NCBI RefSeq assembly: GCF_003335085.1
Contig: NZ_QPEJ01000018.1
Span: forward strand, 434,001 to 498,000
Length of the DNA: 64,000 nucleotides
Source: Polaribacter sp. WD7
Lineage (GTDB): Bacteria > Bacteroidota > Bacteroidia > Flavobacteriales > Flavobacteriaceae
Direction: 5' to 3'
Shown here: positions 27,574 to 36,241 of the stretch, in pieces
How the letters are laid out: each line of letters opens with the position of its first letter
Numbering within the stretch: position 1 is the first letter of the stretch
Notes under the pieces: model-generated
Databases searched by the model: none
The model's input: only the letters and a program-made list of their open reading frames with translations
Told to the model about the DNA's origin: nothing
Position numbers and translations under genes: made by a program

Positions 27574-29130
27574 TTAAGAGCTGCAAGATAACATAGAGCA
27601 ACCTACTTTGTGTCTTGCCCATTCTGGTCTTTTTGCAAACCATTTTTCATTTTCAGGTTGTTCTTCATATGGTTTTTTAAGAAGAATGTAAAACTCATCA
27701 ATTAAATCGTAATTACCTTTATCTGCAGCATCAATAGCCAATTGCGCCATGTAATTGCGTAAAACGTATTTAGGGTTTACAGCATTCATTTTCTCTTTTC
27801 TTTGTTGATGAGAAAGTTTTTCTTCTTGCAATCTTTTCGCGTATATTTTTAACCAAGAATTCCATAATTTTTTTACTTCATCAGAGATGTTTTCAAAATT
27901 ATAAAATGCATCCTCAATCACTTTTAATCCAGTATTTTGATCAGAAAAATTACTTAAATTTCGAAAAAAGATAGTCATATCTGTTTCTACTAATTGCAAC
28001 GTATCCTCTAGATTTTGAATGATACCCAAGTCATTTTTATTCTCTGTAAAAAAACCTAACTTAGATTTCATCATTGCTAAAGACTGCTTTTCAAAATCTG
28101 TTTTATAGTCTGCCAATACGTTTTCTAAAGGAGGAATTTCTTCAATTAACGGATATAAAGCATTAGCAAGTTGAAACAAATTCCATAATCCCATATTGGG
28201 TTGATTGCCATATCTGTAGCGTTTGTTTTGTCTGTCTGTTGTATTGGGTGTCCATCCAAAATCAAAACCTTCTAACCAACCATAAGGACCATAATCTATG
28301 GTTAGCCCTAAAATAGACATGTTATCTGTATTCATCACTCCATGAACAAAACCTACGCGTTGCCAATGAATAATCATTTCTAAAGTTTGTTTAGAAACTT
28401 CTTGAAAAAATTTAAGATAAACTTCTTTTGATGGTTTTCCTAAATGGGCAAAATGATGTTTTATGGTATAGTCTGTTAAGATTTTTAAATTTTTTACATC
28501 GTTTCTAGCAGCAAAAATTTCAAAATTACCAAAGCGTAAAAAAGATGGAGAAATTCTAGAAACAATTGCTCCTTTTTCATACGCAGGATTTCCATTGTAT
28601 AATATGTCTCGTAAAACATTGTCTCCAGACAAACTTAATGATAAAGACCTTGTTGTAGGAACTCCCAAATGGTACATGGCTTCTGCACACAAATACTCTC
28701 TTATAGAAGAACGTAACACAGCTAAACCATCCGCAGTTCTAGAATATGGTGTTTCTCCAGCTCCTTTTAATTGTACTTTCCAGTTCTTGTTTTGATGTTC
28801 AATTTCAAACAGATTAATGGCTCTTCCGTCTCCTAATTGTCCAGCCCAATTGCCAAATTGGTGTCCACCATAGCACATGGCAAAAGGTGTTGTATTAGGA
28901 TAAATTTTATTACCTGTAAATACATTTTTAAAAAAATCTGATTTCGTTTCCTTTAATGAAATTCCTAATTGATTAGCCATTTCTTTAGAGGTATGAATAA
29001 CTTTTGGAGCACTGGTTTTTTTAGGATTAACATAAGAAAAAACGGCATTATGTACTTGTCTTCTGGAGTTTTCAAGAATTTTATCTGCTGGTAATTCTGA
29101 TGTAAATGTGTTGTTAAGGCTTAATTGCAT
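27574..29130 (-). CDS. selO: Protein adenylyltransferase SelO (YdiU family)
   Basis: The 518-residue product is a SelO/YdiU pseudokinase that transfers AMP from ATP to protein side chains. It shows the family blocks Gly-Gly-His-Gln-Phe-Gly-Asn-Trp-Ala (88-96), Gly-Glu-Thr-Pro-Tyr-Ser-Arg (125-131), Arg-Ser-Ser-Ile-Arg-Glu (140-145) and His-Gly-Val-Met-Asn-Thr-Asp-Asn (263-270), with Asp269 at the catalytic position. Two cysteines near the C-terminus (Cys511 and Cys516) replace the selenocysteine of animal SelO. A redox link is suggested by the msrA/msrB genes upstream in the same orientation. Confidence 0.94.
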   Translation of the reverse strand: MQLSLNNTFTSELPADKILENSRRQVHNAVFSYVNPKKTSAPKVIHTSKEMANQLGISLKETKSDFFKNVFTGNKIYPNTTPFAMCYGGHQFGNWAGQLGDGRAINLFEIEHQNKNWKVQLKGAGETPYSRTADGLAVLRSSIREYLCAEAMYHLGVPTTRSLSLSLSGDNVLRDILYNGNPAYEKGAIVSRISPSFLRFGNFEIFAARNDVKNLKILTDYTIKHHFAHLGKPSKEVYLKFFQEVSKQTLEMIIHWQRVGFVHGVMNTDNMSILGLTIDYGPYGWLEGFDFGWTPNTTDRQNKRYRYGNQPNMGLWNLFQLANALYPLIEEIPPLENVLADYKTDFEKQSLAMMKSKLGFFTENKNDLGIIQNLEDTLQLVETDMTIFFRNLSNFSDQNTGLKVIEDAFYNFENISDEVKKLWNSWLKIYAKRLQEEKLSHQQRKEKMNAVNPKYVLRNYMAQLAIDAADKGNYDLIDEFYILLKKPYEEQPENEKWFAKRPEWARHKVGCSMLSCSS

Positions 29131-29145
29131 TTTAGTATTGCTAAA

Positions 29146-29415
29146 CTATTCTATTATATGTTTCCATTTTTCACTTCGTGAAGCTACCAATTTTATATAG
29201 CCGCATATAGCTACAGCCTTGTAGCCTTCTTTTGTCAAGTGCTCAAATGTTTTTTCTACTAGTATTTTACCTATTCCTTGACCTCTTAAATTGTGCGGAA
29301 CTTCTGAATACACCAAATACATTTTATCATTTTTTAAGGTGTAGTCTACTTTAGCTATTGCTCCGTTTACATCTAATGTAAATCTATTGTTCTTAGCATC
29401 GTGTGTAAATTCCAT
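29146..29415 (-). CDS. GNAT family N-acetyltransferase (short form)
   Basis: This 89-residue product is a minimal GNAT domain of the COG2388 (YjdJ-like) type. It keeps the acetyl-CoA pyrophosphate loop Arg-Gly-Gln-Gly-Ile-Gly (about residues 45-50), preceded by a Val-Tyr-Ser-Glu-Val-Pro strand. The substrate is not known; the short forms often carry a cysteine, here near residue 71. It lies 15 bp upstream of selO and 30 bp downstream of msrA, so it is part of the same cluster. Confidence 0.88.
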   Translation of the reverse strand: MEFTHDAKNNRFTLDVNGAIAKVDYTLKNDKMYLVYSEVPHNLRGQGIGKILVEKTFEHLTKEGYKAVAICGYIKLVASRSEKWKHIIE

Positions 29416-29445
29416 AATTTTTAATTCTTTCTAAATTGAACTCTT

Positions 29446-29982
29446 TTAAACCAATTTATCTGCATGCAGTTTTCTTAATTTCGCCAATTTAGGAGCAATG
29501 ACAAAACTACAATATCCTTGTTGAGCGTTTTCTCTATAATAATTTTGATGTTCTTGTTCAGCTTCATAGAAAATAGCTAAAGGACTAATTTCGGTCACAA
29601 TTTTATCTTCAAAATACTGCTGAAGTTGCTTTATAACCTCTGTGGCAATTGTTTTTTGATTTTTATTATGATAAAAAATTACTGAACGGTACTGGGTTCC
29701 TCTATCTGCACCTTGTCTGTTTAACGTTGTAGGGTCATGTGTTGTCATAAAAATGACTAAAATTTCTTCAAAAGAAATCATATCAGCATCAAAAGTAAGT
29801 TGAATTACTTCTGCATGACCTGTTAATCCAGAGCAAATTTCTCTATATGTTGGTTTTCCTGGGGCGTTACCACCAGAATAACCAGACACAACTTTTTCAA
29901 TTCCTTTTACTTCTTGAAATACAGCTTCTGTACACCAAAAACATCCGCCACCTAGAGTAGCAGTTTGTATATTTTTATTCAT
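29446..29982 (-). CDS. msrA: Peptide-methionine (S)-S-oxide reductase
   Basis: The 178-residue enzyme reduces the S-epimer of methionine sulfoxide in proteins and free methionine. The catalytic motif Gly-Cys-Phe-Trp-Cys lies at 13-17 (nucleophile Cys14), followed by the conserved Gly-Tyr-Ser-Gly-Gly and Gly-His-Ala-Glu blocks. A Gly-Tyr-Cys motif near the C-terminus is a candidate resolving cysteine. There is no signal peptide, so it acts in the cytosol. It lies 23 bp downstream of msrB. Confidence 0.97.
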   Translation of the reverse strand: MNKNIQTATLGGGCFWCTEAVFQEVKGIEKVVSGYSGGNAPGKPTYREICSGLTGHAEVIQLTFDADMISFEEILVIFMTTHDPTTLNRQGADRGTQYRSVIFYHNKNQKTIATEVIKQLQQYFEDKIVTEISPLAIFYEAEQEHQNYYRENAQQGYCSFVIAPKLAKLRKLHADKLV

Positions 29983-30005
29983 TTTTTGTTTAAAATGCTA
30001 TTATG

Positions 30006-30452
30006 TTATTTTTGTTCTAACACCATAGATTCAGAATTTATGCAATATCGTAAACCACTTGGTTCTGGGCCATCAGGAAAAACATGACCCAAATGCGCAT
30101 CGCACGTGTTGCATAAAACTTCAACTCTAACCATACCAAAAGAAGTGTCTTTGTAGTATTTGATTGCGTTTTCTTGTATGGGTTGTGTAAAACTTGGCCA
30201 TCCAGTACCAGAGCTAAATTTTATAGTAGAATCAAATAAAGGAGTATTACAACATACACAGTTGTATTGTCCTTCATCATAACTACTACACAAAGCTCCA
30301 CTATGTGGTCTTTCTGTTCCTTTTTGCCTGGTAATTCTAAATTGCTCTGGAGTTAGTAGAGCTTTCCATTCTGTATTGGTTTTTTCAATTCTCTTTTCAG
30401 GAATTGGGTTTCCTTTAGTTGCGAAGTGAATCACTTCTTTCCAAGTAAGCAT
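30006..30452 (-). CDS. msrB: Peptide-methionine (R)-S-oxide reductase
   Basis: The 148-residue enzyme reduces the R-epimer of methionine sulfoxide. The structural zinc site is formed by Cys65-x-x-Cys68 and Cys114-x-x-Cys117. The catalytic cysteine is Cys137 in Arg-Tyr-Cys-Ile-Asn. The Gly-Thr-Gly-Trp-Pro-Ser-Phe and His-Leu-Gly-His-Val-Phe blocks are complete. It is the first gene of the msrB-msrA-GNAT-selO cluster and diverges from the HD/PycTM gene across 187 bp. Confidence 0.97.
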   Translation of the reverse strand: MLTWKEVIHFATKGNPIPEKRIEKTNTEWKALLTPEQFRITRQKGTERPHSGALCSSYDEGQYNCVCCNTPLFDSTIKFSSGTGWPSFTQPIQENAIKYYKDTSFGMVRVEVLCNTCDAHLGHVFPDGPEPSGLRYCINSESMVLEQK

Positions 30453-30639
30453 ATGTTAATTTCCTTTCTTTTTTAATTTGTATTGATATGCTTTTATTTT
30501 AGACGTAAAAACGTTTGTAAACTTGCAAATAATGCTTAATTTGTAAGTCTTGAAAGCAATACATAAATTTACGACGAATATTCTCGAAGACTTTGAGCTA
30601 ATTATAGTTTCTTCTTATTTGTTAATAAAATAATCTTAC

Positions 30640-31848
30640 ATGAGTACTTTAATTGTAGACGCAGAAAAATTTGTTTTTAATCTATTAAGCACCGAGTTAA
30701 ATACCAATTATGTGTATCATAATCTAGCACATACGCAACGTGTAGTAGAAAAAACTAAAGAGATTTCTGAAAGTTTAGAACTTTCAAAAACGGATACTGA
30801 AAACTTAGAAATAGCGGCTTGGTTTCATGATACGGGTTATATAAAAGGAGCAAAAAATCATGAACAAGAAAGCGTAAAAATTGTTAGTGAGTTTTTAGAA
30901 GAGAAAAAAGTACCTGCTAGCAGAATAGATATAATATCTAAGTTAATTTTAGCCACTAAGATGGGGCATGAGGTAACTAATGATTTAGAAAAAATTATTG
31001 TTGATGCAGATTGCGCACATTTAGCTTCAAAAAGTTTTTTTGATTTTACATCTTTACTCAGAAAAGAATGGGAACTTACAGGTTTTAAAAAATTTTCTGA
31101 TGTAGATTGGGTAAAAAGTAATATTGAATTCTTATCTCAACAACATAGATTTAAAAGTGATTTTGCACTTAAAAATTGGACAAAAAGAAAAGAAAAGAAC
31201 CTATCTAAATTAATTAAAAACCTTAAAAGTTTAAAAGGAGATTTAAAGAAATTTAATCAAAAACAAGAAGCCTTAGTTTTAAAAAAAGAGAAAATAGAAG
31301 CTCCTGAACGTGGTATAGAAACAATGTTTAGAGTAGCGTTAAGAAACCATATTACATTAAGTGATATTGCAGACACCAAGGCAAACATTTTACTTTCTGT
31401 AAATGCAATTATTATTTCTTTAGCATTATCCAACTTATTACCAAAATTAGATAATCCGTCTAATGCACATTTATTTGTACCTACTATTGTTTTTGTAATG
31501 TTTACAGTGGCATCAATTATTTTGTCGGTTTTAGCAACCAGACCTAATGTTACAAGTGGACAGTTTACCAAAGAGGATGTGGCAAATAAAAAAGTAAACC
31601 TTTTATTTTTTGGTAATTTTCATAAAATGAAATTAGAAGATTTTGAGTGGGGTATTCAAGAAATGATGAAAGATAGAGATTATTTGTACGGTTCTCTTAC
31701 AAAAGATTTGTATTTTTTAGGATTGGTTTTAAATAGAAAATACAGTCTATTAAGGTTAACATATACCGTTTTTATGTTTGGTATTATAATAAGTGTAATT
31801 TCTTTTGCACTTTCCTTTTATTATCAAACTCCACCAACAGGAGTTTAA
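30640..31848 (+). CDS. HD phosphohydrolase fused to Pycsar-type membrane effector
   Basis: The 402-residue protein has two domains. Residues 1-180 are an HD phosphohydrolase with His31, the His63-Asp64 pair, His74 and Asp122 or Asp124 as candidate metal ligands. After a Lys/Glu-rich coiled linker (180-220), residues 222-395 match the Pycsar effector (PycTM, DUF5706) pattern: Arg-x-His-Ile-x-Leu-Ser-x-Ile-Ala-Asp-x-Lys-Ala, then three membrane helices at about 249-267, 279-299 and 372-395. In Pycsar defence a cyclase-made cCMP or cUMP triggers the membrane effector. No cyclase gene adjoins. The HD domain may degrade a nucleotide signal; this is inference. Confidence 0.9.
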   Translation: MSTLIVDAEKFVFNLLSTELNTNYVYHNLAHTQRVVEKTKEISESLELSKTDTENLEIAAWFHDTGYIKGAKNHEQESVKIVSEFLEEKKVPASRIDIISKLILATKMGHEVTNDLEKIIVDADCAHLASKSFFDFTSLLRKEWELTGFKKFSDVDWVKSNIEFLSQQHRFKSDFALKNWTKRKEKNLSKLIKNLKSLKGDLKKFNQKQEALVLKKEKIEAPERGIETMFRVALRNHITLSDIADTKANILLSVNAIIISLALSNLLPKLDNPSNAHLFVPTIVFVMFTVASIILSVLATRPNVTSGQFTKEDVANKKVNLLFFGNFHKMKLEDFEWGIQEMMKDRDYLYGSLTKDLYFLGLVLNRKYSLLRLTYTVFMFGIIISVISFALSFYYQTPPTGV

Positions 31849-31935
31849 TAACATTAAATACGTTTATTTAGTAATAAGAGTTTGTATTGGTTTTCTCTTT
31901 CTAATAAGTATTGAAACTATTTTTATCAACCTTTA

Positions 31936-34326
31936 CTAAGATTCTATTTCTTTAATAAGATCAGCAAAAGAAAATGTATTGTTATTTTCTTTAAAGTCTT
32001 TTTTATACAATACTTCTACGCGTAAAGCCTTAAGACCAGAAACTCCTTGTAACTCTTCAAGTTCTAAGTATTCTAGTTTTCCTAATTGTTTTTTAGACTG
32101 TAAATAATTAATATACTTGGTGTATTCTAAAGCATCTTTGTCTTGAGAATAAACAATAGCTATTTTTCCAGGAACTGTAAGTCTTTCTTCTGTACCTTTT
32201 ATATGAGCTTTGTCAATTCGTTTTTTGATAATTTCATAACGTATGTTGTAAGCACCATCTACATCAAATTGCTTTTCATCCATTCTAAATTTTATAGCCA
32301 TGGCATTGCTATGTACTAAAATTAGTGATGCAACTCGCAACTCATTTTTCATATTTTTACGCTCAAAATAAGCAACGTTTTCCATTTCATAAGTTACTTG
32401 AAGTTGCCATAAGCGTAGGTTGTATAAATACAGTTTGTCAAAAGGTTTAGATTTGGTTATAGACTGCCCAATGTACATGTTGTATTCTACTCCATCAGTT
32501 TTGTAACGCTCAAAATAATGAGGAAACATCTCTTGAGCTACTTTCTGTTTCTTATCTATAAATCGTGCTAATTTATCATTTAATAAGGTTACACTATCTT
32601 CATATTCTTTTCTACGTTCGTAAACAACATTTAAATTGTCATCTAAACGATTCATGTAAACTTCTACTTTATCAGCATGTTTTTTACTAATTTCTTTAAT
32701 ATGATTAAAAACAGGATAAATATCTTTATTTAAAAAATCTAAAATACTTATTTCATCACCAGCATTTAAACCACTTTTAACATCATTTAAATAAGAAGAA
32801 ACTCTAAACATGAGTTCGTTGTAAATGGGTAATTTTTCTGTTTTACAAGCATCTTCTAATACCGAAATAGCAAGTGTTAGTTGTGTTGTTAAGTCTTCTT
32901 TAATAGCAATGTTTCTAGCTGTAGAAGATCCTTTAATATCACTTTGACCATACAAGGGATACACATCTTTAAAGATAATTTGATCAAGTTTGGCATTATC
33001 ATTTACTTGACTTTCAAAATGATATTTTTCTGCAGCCTCATAAAAACGCCATTTCACAGAATTATGAATAGAAGTATAGTTTTCTTGAATGGTAGCTTCT
33101 AAAACATTTTGACGTTCTTCTGATGTTCTTTTTACAGCAGCTTCAAAAACAGGAATAATATCTTTTAACTTATTAATATTAACAGAGTTTAAATCGTAAG
33201 CCCTTGGTGAAGCAAGTTCAAGTAAAGCTAAATCTCCGTTTTGAGTTGCTTTTATAGGTACTAGTATAATACTTTGTATACCAGAATCATGTAAATTTTG
33301 ATAAAAAGGATTTTTTTCTGTGTGTTTGCCGTATTCTTCTAAATCAGAAATAACAAAGGTTTCATGATTTTTAAAAACCTTTTGCATAATTCCGTCACAA
33401 AAATAATCTTCATTACACTTAATCTCTACATGTTTATTTAGTATGATACTATTTGATTTTTTTATAGAAGTTTCGCAAACCTTATTGTTTACATTATCAA
33501 ATATAGAATAACCTAATTTTAAATCTTTTATGGCATAAAAGTCTCTTAAGTTGTTTTGAAGTCTAAAAATTAAATCATCATCTCCAGACAAAAGATTTGC
33601 TTTTATAGCAGACAGCATTTCTTCAGACGTAACATCAAATAAATTAACCAAGCCAAAACCTTTGAAAATATAGCTTTTTGGAGGAAATTTTTCTTTCCAT
33701 AAATCTATATTTTCAAAGTTGTTTAACAACTCTTTAAAGTCTTCTTGTGTTAATTTAGGAGCGTTTTTTGTAGGTGTTATTTCAGAGAAATCACCGTTAA
33801 AAGCTGCTCTGTAGTATTTCATTGTTCCTGATGTTTGATCAGGAATATCAAAATAAAAAGGTCTTTTTATATCTATATTAAACCCGTAAACAAAACCTAA
33901 AATAAATGTACATGCCATAACGTACATACTGTCATCTTCAAAATTACGGACACTGAATTCATAATTATCACCAGCATTGTTTATGATATTTTCAAACCTA
34001 TCTGAAAATTTAAAAGAGGTGAAAGAAAAAGGAAGACATACAGCTTTAATTTCATTTGACCTTAATGGTTCTGGAAACAATGGGTCTAACAGTAAATCTA
34101 TTTGTTCTTTGTAAGTTTCTAGTAAGCTATAATCTGAAAATCCTTCATTTAATTCTGGATTTTCATTAAATAAATCTAACATTTTTTTAGCTGAACCATG
34201 AAAAGGATGATTAGCATAATCTTGGTGTGCATATTTTTCAAATAACACAAACACCTTTTTAAAAGAGATATTGAGTTGAAGAGGTAATTCTACTTCTTTA
34301 ATTTTGTTAGATTGAATTATTTTCAT
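31936..34326 (-). CDS. GAF domain-containing protein, unknown role
   Basis: The 796-residue product contains a GAF-like domain at about residues 260-410, recognised from a Phe-Tyr-Ala-Ile start and a Gln-Ser-Ile-Ile-Leu-Val-Pro-Ile strand. The first 240 residues are alpha/beta without a recognised family, and the last 380 residues are mostly helical. Residues about 457-468 hold Leu-Tyr-Gly-Gln-Ser-Asp-Ile-Lys-Gly-Ser-Ser, which looks superficially like the first metal-binding strand of class III nucleotide cyclases (Asp463). There is no signal peptide. It is convergent with the HD/PycTM gene across 87 bp. A signalling role is plausible but unproven. Confidence 0.82.
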   Translation of the reverse strand: MKIIQSNKIKEVELPLQLNISFKKVFVLFEKYAHQDYANHPFHGSAKKMLDLFNENPELNEGFSDYSLLETYKEQIDLLLDPLFPEPLRSNEIKAVCLPFSFTSFKFSDRFENIINNAGDNYEFSVRNFEDDSMYVMACTFILGFVYGFNIDIKRPFYFDIPDQTSGTMKYYRAAFNGDFSEITPTKNAPKLTQEDFKELLNNFENIDLWKEKFPPKSYIFKGFGLVNLFDVTSEEMLSAIKANLLSGDDDLIFRLQNNLRDFYAIKDLKLGYSIFDNVNNKVCETSIKKSNSIILNKHVEIKCNEDYFCDGIMQKVFKNHETFVISDLEEYGKHTEKNPFYQNLHDSGIQSIILVPIKATQNGDLALLELASPRAYDLNSVNINKLKDIIPVFEAAVKRTSEERQNVLEATIQENYTSIHNSVKWRFYEAAEKYHFESQVNDNAKLDQIIFKDVYPLYGQSDIKGSSTARNIAIKEDLTTQLTLAISVLEDACKTEKLPIYNELMFRVSSYLNDVKSGLNAGDEISILDFLNKDIYPVFNHIKEISKKHADKVEVYMNRLDDNLNVVYERRKEYEDSVTLLNDKLARFIDKKQKVAQEMFPHYFERYKTDGVEYNMYIGQSITKSKPFDKLYLYNLRLWQLQVTYEMENVAYFERKNMKNELRVASLILVHSNAMAIKFRMDEKQFDVDGAYNIRYEIIKKRIDKAHIKGTEERLTVPGKIAIVYSQDKDALEYTKYINYLQSKKQLGKLEYLELEELQGVSGLKALRVEVLYKKDFKENNNTFSFADLIKEIES

Positions 34327-34402
34327 TGCTCAAAAAGTTAAAAATGGCTTACTATTTTAGACGCTTTATACAAACTAAAGTTACAATTTTTTTTTTTACT
34401 AC

Positions 34403-35713
34403 TTATTTTTGTCTAAAATAAATGGTAATAGGTATACCTGTAAAGTTGTAAATTTCTCTTAGTTTATTTTCTACAAAACGCTTGTAAGGATCTTTTACAT
34501 ACTGAGGTAGATTACAGAAAAATGCAAATTGTGGTGTTGGCGTAGGCAATTGCATACAATATTTTATTTTGACAAACTTACCTTTAGTTGCAGGAGGCGG
34601 ATAGCTTTTTACCACTTCTAACATGGTGTCATTAAATTTACTGGTAGGAATTCTGTTTTTTCTATTTTCAAAAACCTCAACAGCAGTCTCTATGGCTTTA
34701 AATAAACGCTGCTTTGTTAGCGCAGAAATAAATACGATGGGCACATCTGTAAAGGGTTCTATTTGTTTACGAACTGCGGCTTCAAAATCTCGCATCGTAT
34801 TGGTTTCTTTTTCAACCAAGTCCCACTTATTAATTAAAATAACAACTCCTTTTCTGTTTTTTTCTGCCAACCAAAAAATATTTTGATCTTGCCCTTCAAA
34901 ACCACGAGTAGCATCTACAACCAAAATAATAACATCAGAGTATTCTATAGAGCGCACAGCACGCATTACAGAATAAAATTCTAAATCTTCTTTTACTCTT
35001 GATTTTTTTCTGATACCTGCGGTATCTACCAGATTAAAATCAAAACCAAATCTATTGTATTTGGTATCTATAGAATCTCTAGTTGTACCTGCAATATTGG
35101 TTACGATATTTCTATCTTCTCCAATTAATGCATTTATAAATGAAGATTTACCAGCATTAGGTCTTCCTACTACGGCAAATCTTGGCAATTCTTCTTTTTC
35201 TAAATCTACTTCTTCTGGTTCTGGCATTTTTTCTGAAATTGCATCAAGCAAATCACCTGTTCCGCTACCATTAATAGAAGAGATAGTGTGATAGTCTCCT
35301 AAACCTAAATTGTAGAATTCTACAGCATCTGCAGCTCTCATTGCGTTGTCTACTTTGTTAACCGTTAAAAAAATAGGTTTTTTAACTTTTCTAAGCATTT
35401 TAGCAACTTCATCATCCATAGGTGTTATACCTTCTTGAACATCTACTACAAAAACAATAATATCTGCTTCATCTATAGCTAGTGCAACTTGTTTTCTAAT
35501 TTCTTCTTCAAAAATATCATCAGACCCTACAGCATAACCACCAGTATCTATTACAGAAAATTCTTTACCATTCCAGTCAGATTTACCATAATGTCTATCT
35601 CTGGTTACTCCGCTAACAGAATCTACAATGGCTTCTCTACGTTGAACCAACCTGTTAAAAAGTGTCGATTTTCCAACATTAGGTCTTCCTACTATGGCAA
35701 CAATGCTATTCAT
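34403..35713 (-). CDS. der: Ribosome biogenesis GTPase Der
   Basis: The product from ATG 35713 has 436 residues, the usual length for Der. A farther upstream start at 35743 would add 10 atypical residues. Two tandem GTPase domains are visible with P-loops Gly-Arg-Pro-Asn-Val-Gly-Lys-Ser near residue 8 and Gly-Arg-Pro-Asn-Ala-Gly-Lys-Ser near 180, each followed by Asp-Thr-Ala/Gly-Gly and Asn-Lys-x-Asp motifs. The C-terminal KH-like domain is present. Der is needed for 50S subunit assembly. Confidence 0.97.
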   Translation of the reverse strand: MNSIVAIVGRPNVGKSTLFNRLVQRREAIVDSVSGVTRDRHYGKSDWNGKEFSVIDTGGYAVGSDDIFEEEIRKQVALAIDEADIIVFVVDVQEGITPMDDEVAKMLRKVKKPIFLTVNKVDNAMRAADAVEFYNLGLGDYHTISSINGSGTGDLLDAISEKMPEPEEVDLEKEELPRFAVVGRPNAGKSSFINALIGEDRNIVTNIAGTTRDSIDTKYNRFGFDFNLVDTAGIRKKSRVKEDLEFYSVMRAVRSIEYSDVIILVVDATRGFEGQDQNIFWLAEKNRKGVVILINKWDLVEKETNTMRDFEAAVRKQIEPFTDVPIVFISALTKQRLFKAIETAVEVFENRKNRIPTSKFNDTMLEVVKSYPPPATKGKFVKIKYCMQLPTPTPQFAFFCNLPQYVKDPYKRFVENKLREIYNFTGIPITIYFRQK

Positions 35714-36090
35714 TTTGAATTGAAATTTTTTGCAAAGATACAATTTACTACATGATAAATAATTGTTAATTCTAACAGTTTAAGAAAGTATAATATGAGT
35801 AACAATAGCAACTTATGTATCAAAAAAAAGATGGTGTGATTACCCCTTGTGCATTACGATTTAACAATAGTTTAAAAATATTAGTTAGCGTAATTTATTG
35901 ATAAAAAAATTGTATAAAGGACTACTAGGGAAGCTAAAATTTTTATTCTAGATACAAATTTCACTCCTAGAATTGACTAGAATTGACAAAGTTTCATTAA
36001 AACCTATAACAGGTTATCATTAATTTTTAATTAAGGTTTTAAGAAAACTTAGAAAAATAGATGTAAATAATTAAAGCTTATTAAAATACA
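35714..36090. other. Gene-poor stretch between der and era
   Basis: This stretch holds no convincing long reading frame. It contains the upstream region of der (minus) and a 2 x 10-bp tandem repeat at 35968-35987. The only frame of note follows at 36091-36228. No tRNA, terminator or insertion-sequence end is visible. Confidence 0.6.
35968..35987. repeat. 10-bp tandem repeat, two copies
   Basis: TAGAATTGAC occurs twice in direct succession. The period is close to one helical turn, which would suit a small regulator binding the same face, but chance is a real alternative in AT-rich DNA. Confidence 0.45.
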
Positions 36091-36228
36091 ATGGTATTTG
36101 TGGAATTTAGTATAGAAGAAAGTGTGTTTTTTCTATTGCTATTCTTTGCAGTAAAACTAAGTAAGAGTGTAAGCAAGAAAAAAATGGAAAAACTACATGA
36201 ATTTTTAAGAAATATACTTAAAAAGTAA
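36091..36228 (+). CDS. Possible 45-residue membrane microprotein
   Basis: A frame of 45 codons starts with ATG at 36091 and ends with TAA at 36226-36228. It has an acidic start, a hydrophobic core (Val-Phe-Phe-Leu-Leu-Leu-Phe-Phe-Ala-Val, residues 12-21) and a very basic C-terminal half, which is the layout of a single-span membrane microprotein. It lies 13 bp from the 3' end of era on the opposite strand. Its length is close to what chance can produce, so it needs conservation evidence. Confidence 0.3.
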   Translation: MVFVEFSIEESVFFLLLFFAVKLSKSVSKKKMEKLHEFLRNILKK

Positions 36229-36241
36229 AATTTATCTGAAA

